Shown here piece after piece: positions 1-5,756 of a stretch of DNA of 10,232 nucleotides. The DNA is from CAXMNX01 sp051009475 (GTDB lineage Bacteria > Pseudomonadota > Alphaproteobacteria > Rhodobacterales > Rhodobacteraceae). The position numbers were made by a program, and so were the translations under genes. The notes under the pieces were generated by a model, which saw only the letters and a list, made by a program, of their open reading frames with translations, had not been told where the DNA came from and made no database searches. Numbering within the stretch: the stretch's first letter is position 1; each line of letters begins with the position of its first letter. Location: positions 1 to 10,232 of the forward strand of contig JBPCWO010000131.1 in assembly GCA_051009475.1 (NCBI GenBank). Reading direction: 5' to 3'.

Positions 1-849
1 GGTGGCGGCAACATGCGGCTGGCCGTCGACAAGATAATTCTGCACGGGCTTCGGGCACTTGAGGCGCGCGGTTTCGACATTATGGAAGGCGAAGAGGTCA
101 CCGAGAAATGCCGCTCGGTAAAAGGCCCGGACGAGATTAAAGCCATGCGATGTGCTTCACACGCTTGCGAAAATTCTATGCGAGCGATGGAAGATTTTGC
201 CCGCAGTAACGTCCCTGAAGGAAATGTGAGCGAGGCGGATGTCTGGGCGGTTCTTCACGCCGAAAATATCAAACGCGGCGGCGAATGGATCGAAACGCGG
301 CTTTTGACGTCCGGACCCAGAACCAACCCGTGGTTTCAAGAGTGCGGGCCGCGAATTGCACAACCAAACGAGATTCTAGCTTTCGATACCGATCTCGTCG
401 GCAGCTACGGTATCTGTGTCGATATCAGCCGAACCTGGTGGATCGGCGATCAAAAACCTCGGCAAGACATGATCGATGCGATGCGCCACTCTCACGAGCA
501 TATCATGGCAAATATGGAGCTTCTTGAGCCCGGCGTCATGATCCCGGATATTACTGCCAACCTCCACAAACTGGACGAACGTTTCTGGAAGCAAAGATAC
601 GGATGCGCGATGCATGGCGTCGGTCTTTGCGACGAGTGGCCGCTTGTGTCCTACCCCGGTCAACCGGGAGCTGTGGATGCGTTTAACTATCCGCTTGAGC
701 CGGGCATGGTTCTTTGTGTCGAAGTGCTCGCCGGCGAGAAGGGCGGCGATTTCTCAATCAAGCTGGAAGATCAGGTTTTGGTGACTGAGGATGGATATGA
801 AAACCTGACGACATATCCTTTTGACCCTGCCTTGATGGGCGAAGTTTAA
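1..849 (+). CDS. dddP: DMSP lyase DddP, 3' part (5' end outside window)
   Basis: DddP cleaves dimethylsulfoniopropionate (DMSP) to DMS and acrylate. It is a cytoplasmic metalloenzyme with a peptidase M24 (creatinase-like) fold that has lost peptidase activity. The reading frame is open from base 1, and the Met at base 13 is internal. Numbering from that Met, the di-metal ligands are D125 and D127 (FDTDL), D137 (CVDISR), H201 (MHGVG), E237 (CVEVL) and E252 (KLEDQ). The proposed catalytic base is D207 (GLCDEWP). As I recall the published numbering for Ruegeria lacuscaerulensis DddP (D295, D297, D307, H371, D377, E406, E421), the spacing matches exactly up to the Asp and is then offset by one residue. 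Roughly 170 N-terminal residues are missing because of the window edge. The C-terminus, ending in a YPFDPALMG motif, looks complete. Confusion with an ordinary M24 prolidase is unlikely because the DddP-type WWIGDQKPR and GLCDEWPL stretches are present. Confidence 0.93.
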   Translation, partial: GGGNMRLAVDKIILHGLRALEARGFDIMEGEEVTEKCRSVKGPDEIKAMRCASHACENSMRAMEDFARSNVPEGNVSEADVWAVLHAENIKRGGEWIETRLLTSGPRTNPWFQECGPRIAQPNEILAFDTDLVGSYGICVDISRTWWIGDQKPRQDMIDAMRHSHEHIMANMELLEPGVMIPDITANLHKLDERFWKQRYGCAMHGVGLCDEWPLVSYPGQPGAVDAFNYPLEPGMVLCVEVLAGEKGGDFSIKLEDQVLVTEDGYENLTTYPFDPALMGEV

Positions 850-850
850 T

Positions 851-1243
851 TCACGCTGCCTGAGACTTTGGTAACAGCGGAACCGATCGTGCCAGAGCGC
901 TCGACAACCGATCGGGATCATACTGTCGTGTAAGAAATGCTATGGACAACAGATCGTTGTTGGCGCTCAGAAATGCATCTGCATCCCGGTAATCACCCGT
1001 CGCCGCACGTTCTGCGATCAGGCTCATACTGGCCATGGTAATTGTTGCGTTGAACTTTTCCGGGACGCCCGCGCGCTCAGTCAGCGATACTAAGCCGCGC
1101 GCAAAAATACTCATCGCGTCAAAGACACCGTATTTTCGGATGGCTAGGAACGCGGCGCCGATATGGTCTTGATGGCTAAAGTCGCGTGGGTCGAGTGTGT
1201 CATCCTCAAGCGCTACCAGTTTTTCTTGATATCGCGTGGACAT
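851..1243 (-). CDS. Conserved hypothetical protein with N-terminal HxDH motif
   Basis: This 130-aa protein has no function I can assign. It resembles a family of small, mostly helical bacterial proteins. These carry F-x-H-x-D-H near the N-terminus (here F22, H24, D26, H27). They have a central stretch like 'xxxITxAxxxLIxER' (here 63-79; many relatives, as I recall, have His where this one has N65). They also share a C-terminal 'DLL...YDPxRL.S.LARxxxLLP' pattern (98-124). The clustered His and Asp residues could bind a metal, but that is inference. It has no signal peptide or membrane segment and is probably cytoplasmic. It is the second gene of a two-gene operon: its ATG overlaps by 1 nt the TGA of the upstream RHH gene (TGATG), so translation is probably coupled. 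Its stop lies 1 nt from the convergent dddP stop. Confidence 0.75.
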   Translation of the reverse strand: MSTRYQEKLVALEDDTLDPRDFSHQDHIGAAFLAIRKYGVFDAMSIFARGLVSLTERAGVPEKFNATITMASMSLIAERAATGDYRDADAFLSANNDLLSIAFLTRQYDPDRLSSALARSVPLLPKSQAA

Positions 1244-1497
1244 CAGTCCTTATCCTTCTCTTTTAGCGTATGACTGTCTGCGGCCGTTAATTCCAGATCA
1301 TAGACGGCTTTCAACTGTTCCACTTTTTTGCGCGTTGCCTCGGAAAATGGGGCCTTGGCTTCAAATGCGTGAAGAGCCATGCCTTCAATCAGTTCGGCTA
1401 CTGACATGTCCAAGTGCTCGGCCAGCCCCTTCAGAACCTTCAATAGTCGTTTTTCGATCCGCAAACCGGTCTGAACGCGTTCGATTTTCTTTGTCAT
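1243..1497 (-). CDS. Small ribbon-helix-helix (RHH) DNA-binding-like protein
   Basis: This 84-aa protein fits an RHH fold. A short basic beta strand (residues 6-14, ERVQTGLRI) is followed by helix 1 (about 16-29, rich in Lys and Leu) and helix 2 (about 32-45, starting MSVAELIEG). Such proteins dimerise and insert the paired strands into the DNA major groove, so R7, Q9 and R13 are the likely base contacts. The C-terminal tail (50-84) is charged and contains an LTAADSH stretch that I recall as conserved in relatives. No biological role is known to me. It leads an operon with the 130-aa gene. Its own promoter carries a perfect 12-bp palindrome in the spacer, so autoregulation is likely. There is no Shine-Dalgarno sequence upstream of the ATG, and the predicted transcription start coincides with the ATG. 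An antitoxin-like role is possible from the gene order alone, but the partner is not a toxin I recognise. Confidence 0.8.
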   Translation of the reverse strand: MTKKIERVQTGLRIEKRLLKVLKGLAEHLDMSVAELIEGMALHAFEAKAPFSEATRKKVEQLKAVYDLELTAADSHTLKEKDKD

Positions 1498-1503
1498 TCA
1501 ATT

Positions 1504-1532
1504 GATATAAAATCTTGGTACCAAGGCGTCAA
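1504..1532 (-). promoter_or_regulatory. Promoter of the RHH/130-aa operon
   Basis: Reading the minus strand, a -35 TTGACG (1532-1527) is followed by exactly 17 nt and then a -10 TATATC (1509-1504). This is close to sigma-70 consensus (5/6 and 4/6 matches). The expected start of transcription, 6-8 nt past the -10, falls at about 1497, the A of the RHH start codon. The message would therefore be leaderless or nearly so, consistent with the lack of a Shine-Dalgarno sequence there. Confidence 0.6.
1514..1525. promoter_or_regulatory. Palindromic operator candidate in promoter spacer
   Basis: CTTGGTACCAAG is a perfect 12-bp palindrome lying entirely inside the 17-bp spacer between the -35 and -10 elements. 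A dimer bound here would block RNA polymerase. The first gene of the operon encodes an RHH protein, so it is the natural candidate to bind, but this is inference from position and symmetry only. Confidence 0.5.
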
Positions 1533-1589
1533 TATAGTAATTTTAGAGTATGGTTAACGATAGGTGCGCGACCTTTTTGTTTACTTTCA

Positions 1590-1618
1590 ATTCATTAGAC
1601 CGTCACGGTCGGATGAAT
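1590..1618. repeat. Interrupted inverted repeat
   Basis: Two nested arms face each other: ATTCAT (1590-1595) with ATGAAT (1613-1618), and GACCG (1598-1602) with CGGTC (1606-1610), around a 3-nt loop with a 2x2 mismatch between the stems. It lies between the smpB terminator and the RHH promoter. It may be a regulator-binding site or a remnant hairpin. No T tract adjoins it on the minus strand, so I do not call it a terminator. Confidence 0.4.
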
Positions 1619-1629
1619 CAAAGGCTTGC

Positions 1630-1656
1630 AAAAGAAATGTTTCGCGTGCGAAACAT
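1630..1656 (-). terminator. Rho-independent terminator candidate downstream of smpB
   Basis: A near-perfect 20-bp dyad, ATGTTTCGC-(2 nt)-GCGAAACAT at 1637-1656, can fold as an 8-bp stem with a 4-nt loop. On the minus strand it is followed at once by the T-rich run TTTCTTTT (1637-1630). It lies about 75 nt past the smpB stop, the only transcript that would reach it. The symmetry is good enough that it could also, or instead, be a protein-binding site. Confidence 0.55.
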
Positions 1657-1729
1657 CGTCTCAGTTTCTCGCGTTAAGGAAATTCCGTTAAATTACGGAC
1701 GAAGCTCACCCGATTTGCGGCGACAATCG

Positions 1730-2203
1730 CTACCCGTGTTCCTTCAGCAGGCGCTGTTTTTGCCGGTTCCAGTCGCGCTTGGCCTGGGTCTCGCGTTTGT
1801 CAGGCGCGCTTTTCCCCTTGGCGATGCCAATCTTCACTTTGGCGATGCCTCGATGATTAAAGTACATCACCAGTGGAACCAGTGTCAGGCCCTTTCGCTG
1901 CGTCGCATTCCACAGCATCGAAAGCTCTTTTCTGGAAACCAGCAATTTTCGTTTCCGCCGGTCCTCGTGGCTGAACATGGCCTGGTTCAATGGCGCGATA
2001 TAACTATTGACCAACCAAAGCTCGCCGTCTTCCACCGCAGCATAGCTTTCCGCGATATTCGATTGACCGGTTCGAAGCGATTTGACTTCGGAACCCACAA
2101 GCTGAATGCCACATTCAAGGTCGTCTTCGATGGCAAAGTCATACCGCGCTCGCCGGTTTTCGGCGATGACTTTGTAGTTTGGATTATCCTTGAGCTTGGC
2201 CAT
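1730..2203 (-). CDS. smpB: SsrA-binding protein SmpB
   Basis: SmpB binds tmRNA (SsrA) and delivers it to stalled ribosomes, where the pair tags the unfinished peptide for proteolysis and frees the ribosome. The 157-aa product has the family's usual length. It shows the N-terminal NKRARxxY-like segment (ENRRARYDF, 15-23), the GSEVKSLR signature (37-44), and the basic tail DKRETQAKRDWNRQKQRLLKE (135-155). This tail sits in the ribosomal mRNA channel. I chose the ATG at 2203 because known SmpB proteins begin near MAKxKxNPNYKVIAENR. The frame stays open to an ATG at 2293, and an ATG at 2275 has a strong AAGGAG ahead of it, so a 24-residue extension cannot be excluded. The gene is divergent from the channel gene. 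No tmRNA gene is visible in the window. Confidence 0.95.
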   Translation of the reverse strand: MAKLKDNPNYKVIAENRRARYDFAIEDDLECGIQLVGSEVKSLRTGQSNIAESYAAVEDGELWLVNSYIAPLNQAMFSHEDRRKRKLLVSRKELSMLWNATQRKGLTLVPLVMYFNHRGIAKVKIGIAKGKSAPDKRETQAKRDWNRQKQRLLKEHG

Positions 2204-2281
2204 AACCGGATCGAAATAGGCGCTCATATGCCGCAAGTCCAGTCCGGTTGACTGCGACCCCAATATTGGGAACATGAGCAA

Positions 2282-2719
2282 ATGCTCCTTCAACTTTTCC
2301 TCGGCGGGATTCTAATCCTCGCAACGGTCATCATCGCGACGTTATCCTGGTGGGCGCTCGAGGCGTTGCTGGCCCGATTGCATGCTTGGTATGTTCAACC
2401 ACCGCACGGGCCGAAACTTGTCATTGTTCTGTCGTTGGCGCTTGTTTGGACACTTTTGTTGATGACAACAGCTGTGTGGGTTTGGGCTGTGGCACTTTAT
2501 TGGCTTGAAGTATTTATTGCCTTCGAGGCATCCATCTATTTCGCGCTGGTCGCCTTCACGACATTGGGCTTTGGGGACATCCTGCTGCCTCAGGAGTGGC
2601 GATTGCTTGGTGGAATGGCTGCTGCCAATGGGCTTTTGATGTTTGGTTTGCTGACGGCAATATTGGTCGAAATCATTCGTGACACCCGGTCGCGGCAGCG
2701 CGCTATCCCCCGGCGGTGA
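2282..2719 (+). CDS. Small potassium-channel-like membrane protein (Ion_trans_2 type)
   Basis: This 145-aa inner-membrane protein has a K+-channel pore signature. Hydrophobic segments lie at about 4-27, 47-74 and 109-132. A re-entrant pore helix lies at 83-94 and leads into the filter T93-T94-L95-G96-F97-G98-D99, equivalent to TTVGYGD in canonical channels. The Phe for Tyr change is common among bacterial channels of this type. There is no RCK/TrkA-N regulatory domain, so any gating would be simple. A functional channel would need to be a tetramer. The start codon lies inside a short dyad (GAGCA-AA-TGCTC, 2276-2287), and only a weak GGGA (2268-2271) precedes it. The gene lies between the dapA and smpB genes but on the opposite strand. 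Ion selectivity is inferred from the filter only. Confidence 0.82.
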   Translation: MLLQLFLGGILILATVIIATLSWWALEALLARLHAWYVQPPHGPKLVIVLSLALVWTLLLMTTAVWVWAVALYWLEVFIAFEASIYFALVAFTTLGFGDILLPQEWRLLGGMAAANGLLMFGLLTAILVEIIRDTRSRQRAIPRR

Positions 2720-2736
2720 CGGGCAGCTCCGATTTC

Positions 2737-3612
2737 CTAGTTGATCAAGCCTGCGTAAACCATTGCATCCTTGATCGCGGATTTTGTTTCCGCGCTTGCC
2801 CCGACCAGTGGCAAGCGCACTTCATCCGAACATCGGCCCAATAGCGACAACCCATATTTCGCGCCCACCAGACCGGGCTCGAGGAAAATCGCTTCGTGCA
2901 GCGGCATCAGCCGATCCTGATACTCCAGCGCGGTATCATAGTCGCCATTTAGGGTGGCTTCTTGAAACTCAGCGCAGAGTTTCGGCGCGACGTTCGCAGT
3001 CACACTGATGCAGCCAACGCCGCCATGGGCGTTGAATCCGAGGGCCGAAGCATCTTCGCCAGAAAGTTGGATAAAATCCTTGCCGCAAGTCTGCCGTTGC
3101 TTTGAAACCCGTGTGACGTCGGCTGTCGCGTCCTTCACGCCGATAATTCGCGGTAACTTGGCAAGTTCGCCCATGGTTTCGGGCGTCATGTCCACAACTG
3201 ATCGGCCGGGAATATTATAGATGATTATCGGTAAATCCGCAGCATCATGCATGGCCTTGAAATGTGCGAACAAGCCGCCTTGAGTCGGCTTATTGTAGTA
3301 CGGCGTCACCACAAGTGCGGCATCTGCGCCGACCCGCGCGGCGTACTCCATAAATCTAATACCTTCGACGGTATTATTCGATCCCGCACCAGCAACGACG
3401 GGAACCCGCCCTGCAGCCGATTTCACGACAACCTCAATTACAGTCTCGTGTTCGTCGTGTGTTAGCGTCGGACTTTCGCCAGTTGTGCCGACGGGTACAA
3501 GACCCATTGATCCTTGCTCAATCTGCCATTCGACCAGCGATTTAAGCGTATCGAGGTCCAGTTTGCCGCTCTGAAACGGGGTTACGAGTGCCGGCATCGA
3601 CCCTTTCAGCAT
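2737..3612 (-). CDS. dapA: 4-hydroxy-tetrahydrodipicolinate synthase DapA
   Basis: DapA condenses pyruvate with L-aspartate-4-semialdehyde, the first committed step to lysine and meso-diaminopimelate for peptidoglycan. The 291-aa length is normal for this TIM-barrel aldolase. Catalytic residues are visible: Schiff-base K160 (IIGVKDATAD), Y132 (IIYNIPGR), the T43-T44 pair (VGTTGES), Y106 (TPYYNKP) and R137, which binds the substrate carboxylate. I placed the start at 3612 because proteins of this family begin at M-x-KGSMPALVTPF and because GGAGG lies 6-7 nt upstream. The longer frame to 3687 adds 25 residues without family similarity. The gene is divergent from slt across 118 bp and convergent with the channel gene. 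Confidence 0.97.
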   Translation of the reverse strand: MLKGSMPALVTPFQSGKLDLDTLKSLVEWQIEQGSMGLVPVGTTGESPTLTHDEHETVIEVVVKSAAGRVPVVAGAGSNNTVEGIRFMEYAARVGADAALVVTPYYNKPTQGGLFAHFKAMHDAADLPIIIYNIPGRSVVDMTPETMGELAKLPRIIGVKDATADVTRVSKQRQTCGKDFIQLSGEDASALGFNAHGGVGCISVTANVAPKLCAEFQEATLNGDYDTALEYQDRLMPLHEAIFLEPGLVGAKYGLSLLGRCSDEVRLPLVGASAETKSAIKDAMVYAGLIN

Positions 3613-3680
3613 GACACGCCTCCAAATGCTTGTGTTGTCGCGATATTGCAGCGCGCGGACACTATCCGGGGTCTTGGGAA

Positions 3681-3709
3681 TTGCCAAGTCGGCTTCAACG
3701 TGGTTTTAT
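3681..3709 (+). promoter_or_regulatory. Promoter of slt
   Basis: TTGCCA (3681-3686, 5/6 of the -35 consensus) is separated by exactly 17 nt from TTTTAT (3704-3709, 4/6 of the -10 consensus). Transcription would begin near 3716 and give a short leader with AGGGG (3721-3725) ahead of the slt ATG. The -35 overlaps an inverted repeat, CTTGG-N6-CCAAG (3673-3688). Confidence 0.5.
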
Positions 3710-3730
3710 GTCGTGTGCTGAGGGGCGGAG

Positions 3731-5755
3731 ATGAACGGATTTGCATCCATGATCAAAGTCCTCGCAAGCGCGACACTTCTGATATGGCTGGCACTCGGGG
3801 CATCTGCGCAGACAACGCGCGAAGTCGAGGCGTTTGACCGTGCCCTAGCGGCGATGCGCGATGGCAACTGGCGCGCAGCCCTGCGTACTGCCGAAGGCAT
3901 AAGCCCAACAGCCCGCGACATTGTTGAATGGCACCGACTACGTGCCGGACAAGGCGATTTCGATTCCGTGCAGCGATTTCTGAGCTCCCGCGAGGATTGG
4001 CCGGGCCTTGAATTGCTTCGGCGCCGAAGTGAGCGCACGGTGCCGCTGGCCGCACGCGAGGACGAAGTGGTCGCATATTTTGCGCCGCAGCCGCCGCAAA
4101 CCGGCGCTGGCGCTGTCGCACTGATTTCCGCATTTCGCGCTAAAGATATGGACGCTGACGCCAAGGCCGAGGCAGTCCATGCCTGGCTTACTCATATACT
4201 GTCGAAAGCCGACGAAAAGAAGCTCATGGGCTGGTATGGTGACCAGTTGAAACCACACCATTGGGATCGGCTCGACATGCTTCTTTGGCGTGATGCAGAA
4301 AAGGCTGCAAAACGCATGTATCCACGTGTCAGCAAAGGACAAGTGAAACTGGCGAAGGCACGGTTGGCCTTGCGCGGTCGCAAGAAGGGCATCGATGGCG
4401 TCGTGAAGTCGGTTCCCAAATCTTTGGCCGAGGATCCGGGACTTTTGTTTGAACGAATGCAGTGGCGCGCAAGAAAAGGCCGGAACGCTGATGCAATCGA
4501 ACTGATGCTGGCGCAAAGCCCCGAAGAACTTGGCCGTCCCGAATACTGGGCGGGTTGGCGACGTAGCCTTGCACGGACCGAGATGCGCGCGGGGCGAATC
4601 TCGAACGCATACAAACTCGCATCGCGGCACGGGCTTACCGAAGGGTCGCATTTTGCGGATCTTGAATGGCTTTCTGGATATCTCGCGCTGACCTATCGCG
4701 ATGATGGTGACGCCGCCTTGAAGCATTTCCTGCGTTTCCGCGGGGCAGTCGAAACGCCGATTTCGCTTGGCCGCGCCGGATATTGGGAAGGTCGGGCAAA
4801 CGAACTAAGGGGCGACCCCGAAGCTGCAAGACTGGCCTATGCTTTTGGAGCGGAATACCAGACCAGTTTCTATGGTCTGTTGGCGGCAGAGAAAGCCGGG
4901 CGGCAAATGGACCCCGAACTGGCTGCGTTGGTGCCTAAATCTGATTGGCGCGGTGCGTCATTTTCAGCGAGCTCGGTCTTTGAGGCCAGCCGTCTTTTCA
5001 TCGCAGCTGGAGAGATTAACCTTGCCGAACGGTTTCTGACTCATTTGACTGAATCGCTGAGCAAGCCTGAGATAAGACAATTGGGTGCCTTCGTTCTGGA
5101 ACAGGGCCAGCCACATCTGGCGGTAATGATCGGCAAGCGTGCAGCAAGGCGCGGGATCGTTGTTCCATTCGCTTATTATCCGGTGACTGATCTTGGCGTT
5201 GCAAATGTGCCGGTGCCGCAAGAGCTGGCCCTTGCCATTGCGCGACGTGAAAGTGAATTCGACCCGGCAGTGATGAGCGGCGTTGGCGCGCGCGGGCTGA
5301 TGCAAGTTATGCCTGCCACCGCACGCGCAGTCGCCAAGTTTCTAGAGATACCTTACAGCCGCGATCGATTGATCACCGACCCGGCCTATAACGTTCGCAT
5401 CGGGACAGCATATCTGGACGAGCTGATGTCCTTATTCAACGGTAATATCGTAATGGTATCAGCAGGTTACAATGCTGGTCCCGGCCGGCCACTTCGTTGG
5501 ATGGAACGGCGCGGCGACCCACGTCGTGATCAAGCCGATATAATTGATTGGATCGAGCACATCCCATTCGATGAAACCCGAAACTACGTGATGCGTGTCG
5601 CCGAGAGCCTTCCGGTTTACCGCGCGCGACTGAACGGCCGGACATCGGAGTTGGAGTTTTCGTCGGAACTTGTAGCGATGGCGGGGTACAGCCGAAGCGC
5701 CACCAAAGGTGTCATAATGCGTCCGCAACCACGCCCGGCACCTCTGATTGACTGA
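3731..5755 (+). CDS. slt: Soluble lytic murein transglycosylase, Slt70-like
   Basis: This periplasmic enzyme cleaves the MurNAc-GlcNAc bond of peptidoglycan to give 1,6-anhydroMurNAc ends, acting in wall turnover and growth. The 674-aa protein begins with a Sec signal peptide (hydrophobic 8-24, likely cut after GASA at 26). A long alpha-helical superhelix follows (about 30-480), resembling the ring-shaped U/L domains of Slt70. The goose-lysozyme-like SLT catalytic domain spans about 493-635. Catalytic E507 lies in ARRESEFDP, followed by the conserved RGLMQVMPATA (521-531), AGYNAGPGR (578-586) and ETRNYVMRV (615-623). There is no lipobox, so it should be soluble rather than lipid-anchored. AGGGG five nt ahead supports the ATG at 3731. 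It is divergent from dapA, which supplies precursor for the same polymer, and its stop lies 1 nt from the convergent dinB stop. Confidence 0.94.
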   Translation: MNGFASMIKVLASATLLIWLALGASAQTTREVEAFDRALAAMRDGNWRAALRTAEGISPTARDIVEWHRLRAGQGDFDSVQRFLSSREDWPGLELLRRRSERTVPLAAREDEVVAYFAPQPPQTGAGAVALISAFRAKDMDADAKAEAVHAWLTHILSKADEKKLMGWYGDQLKPHHWDRLDMLLWRDAEKAAKRMYPRVSKGQVKLAKARLALRGRKKGIDGVVKSVPKSLAEDPGLLFERMQWRARKGRNADAIELMLAQSPEELGRPEYWAGWRRSLARTEMRAGRISNAYKLASRHGLTEGSHFADLEWLSGYLALTYRDDGDAALKHFLRFRGAVETPISLGRAGYWEGRANELRGDPEAARLAYAFGAEYQTSFYGLLAAEKAGRQMDPELAALVPKSDWRGASFSASSVFEASRLFIAAGEINLAERFLTHLTESLSKPEIRQLGAFVLEQGQPHLAVMIGKRAARRGIVVPFAYYPVTDLGVANVPVPQELALAIARRESEFDPAVMSGVGARGLMQVMPATARAVAKFLEIPYSRDRLITDPAYNVRIGTAYLDELMSLFNGNIVMVSAGYNAGPGRPLRWMERRGDPRRDQADIIDWIEHIPFDETRNYVMRVAESLPVYRARLNGRTSELEFSSELVAMAGYSRSATKGVIMRPQPRPAPLID

Positions 5756-5756
5756 T

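Noticed and set aside
882..928. Repeated ACCGATCG near the dddP 3' end
   Set aside because: It is a short 8-bp repeat inside coding sequence with a palindromic core, and chance explains it.
1568..1588. Hairpin AGGT-N5-ACCT followed by TTTTTGTTT on the plus strand, terminator-like
   Set aside because: The stem is only 4 bp and no plus-strand transcript is expected to reach it.
1684..1699. Small hairpin TCCGT-N6-ACGGA just past the smpB stop
   Set aside because: It has a 5-bp stem with a large loop and no proper T tract. The dyad at 1637-1656 is a better terminator.
1550..2251. 233-aa open frame on the plus strand
   Set aside because: It lies opposite smpB and a non-coding gap, has no family likeness, and its start has no ribosome-binding site. 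It is a shadow frame.
3938..4726. 262-aa open frame on the minus strand inside slt
   Set aside because: It is antisense to a clear Slt70-like protein with intact motifs and has no recognisable domain.
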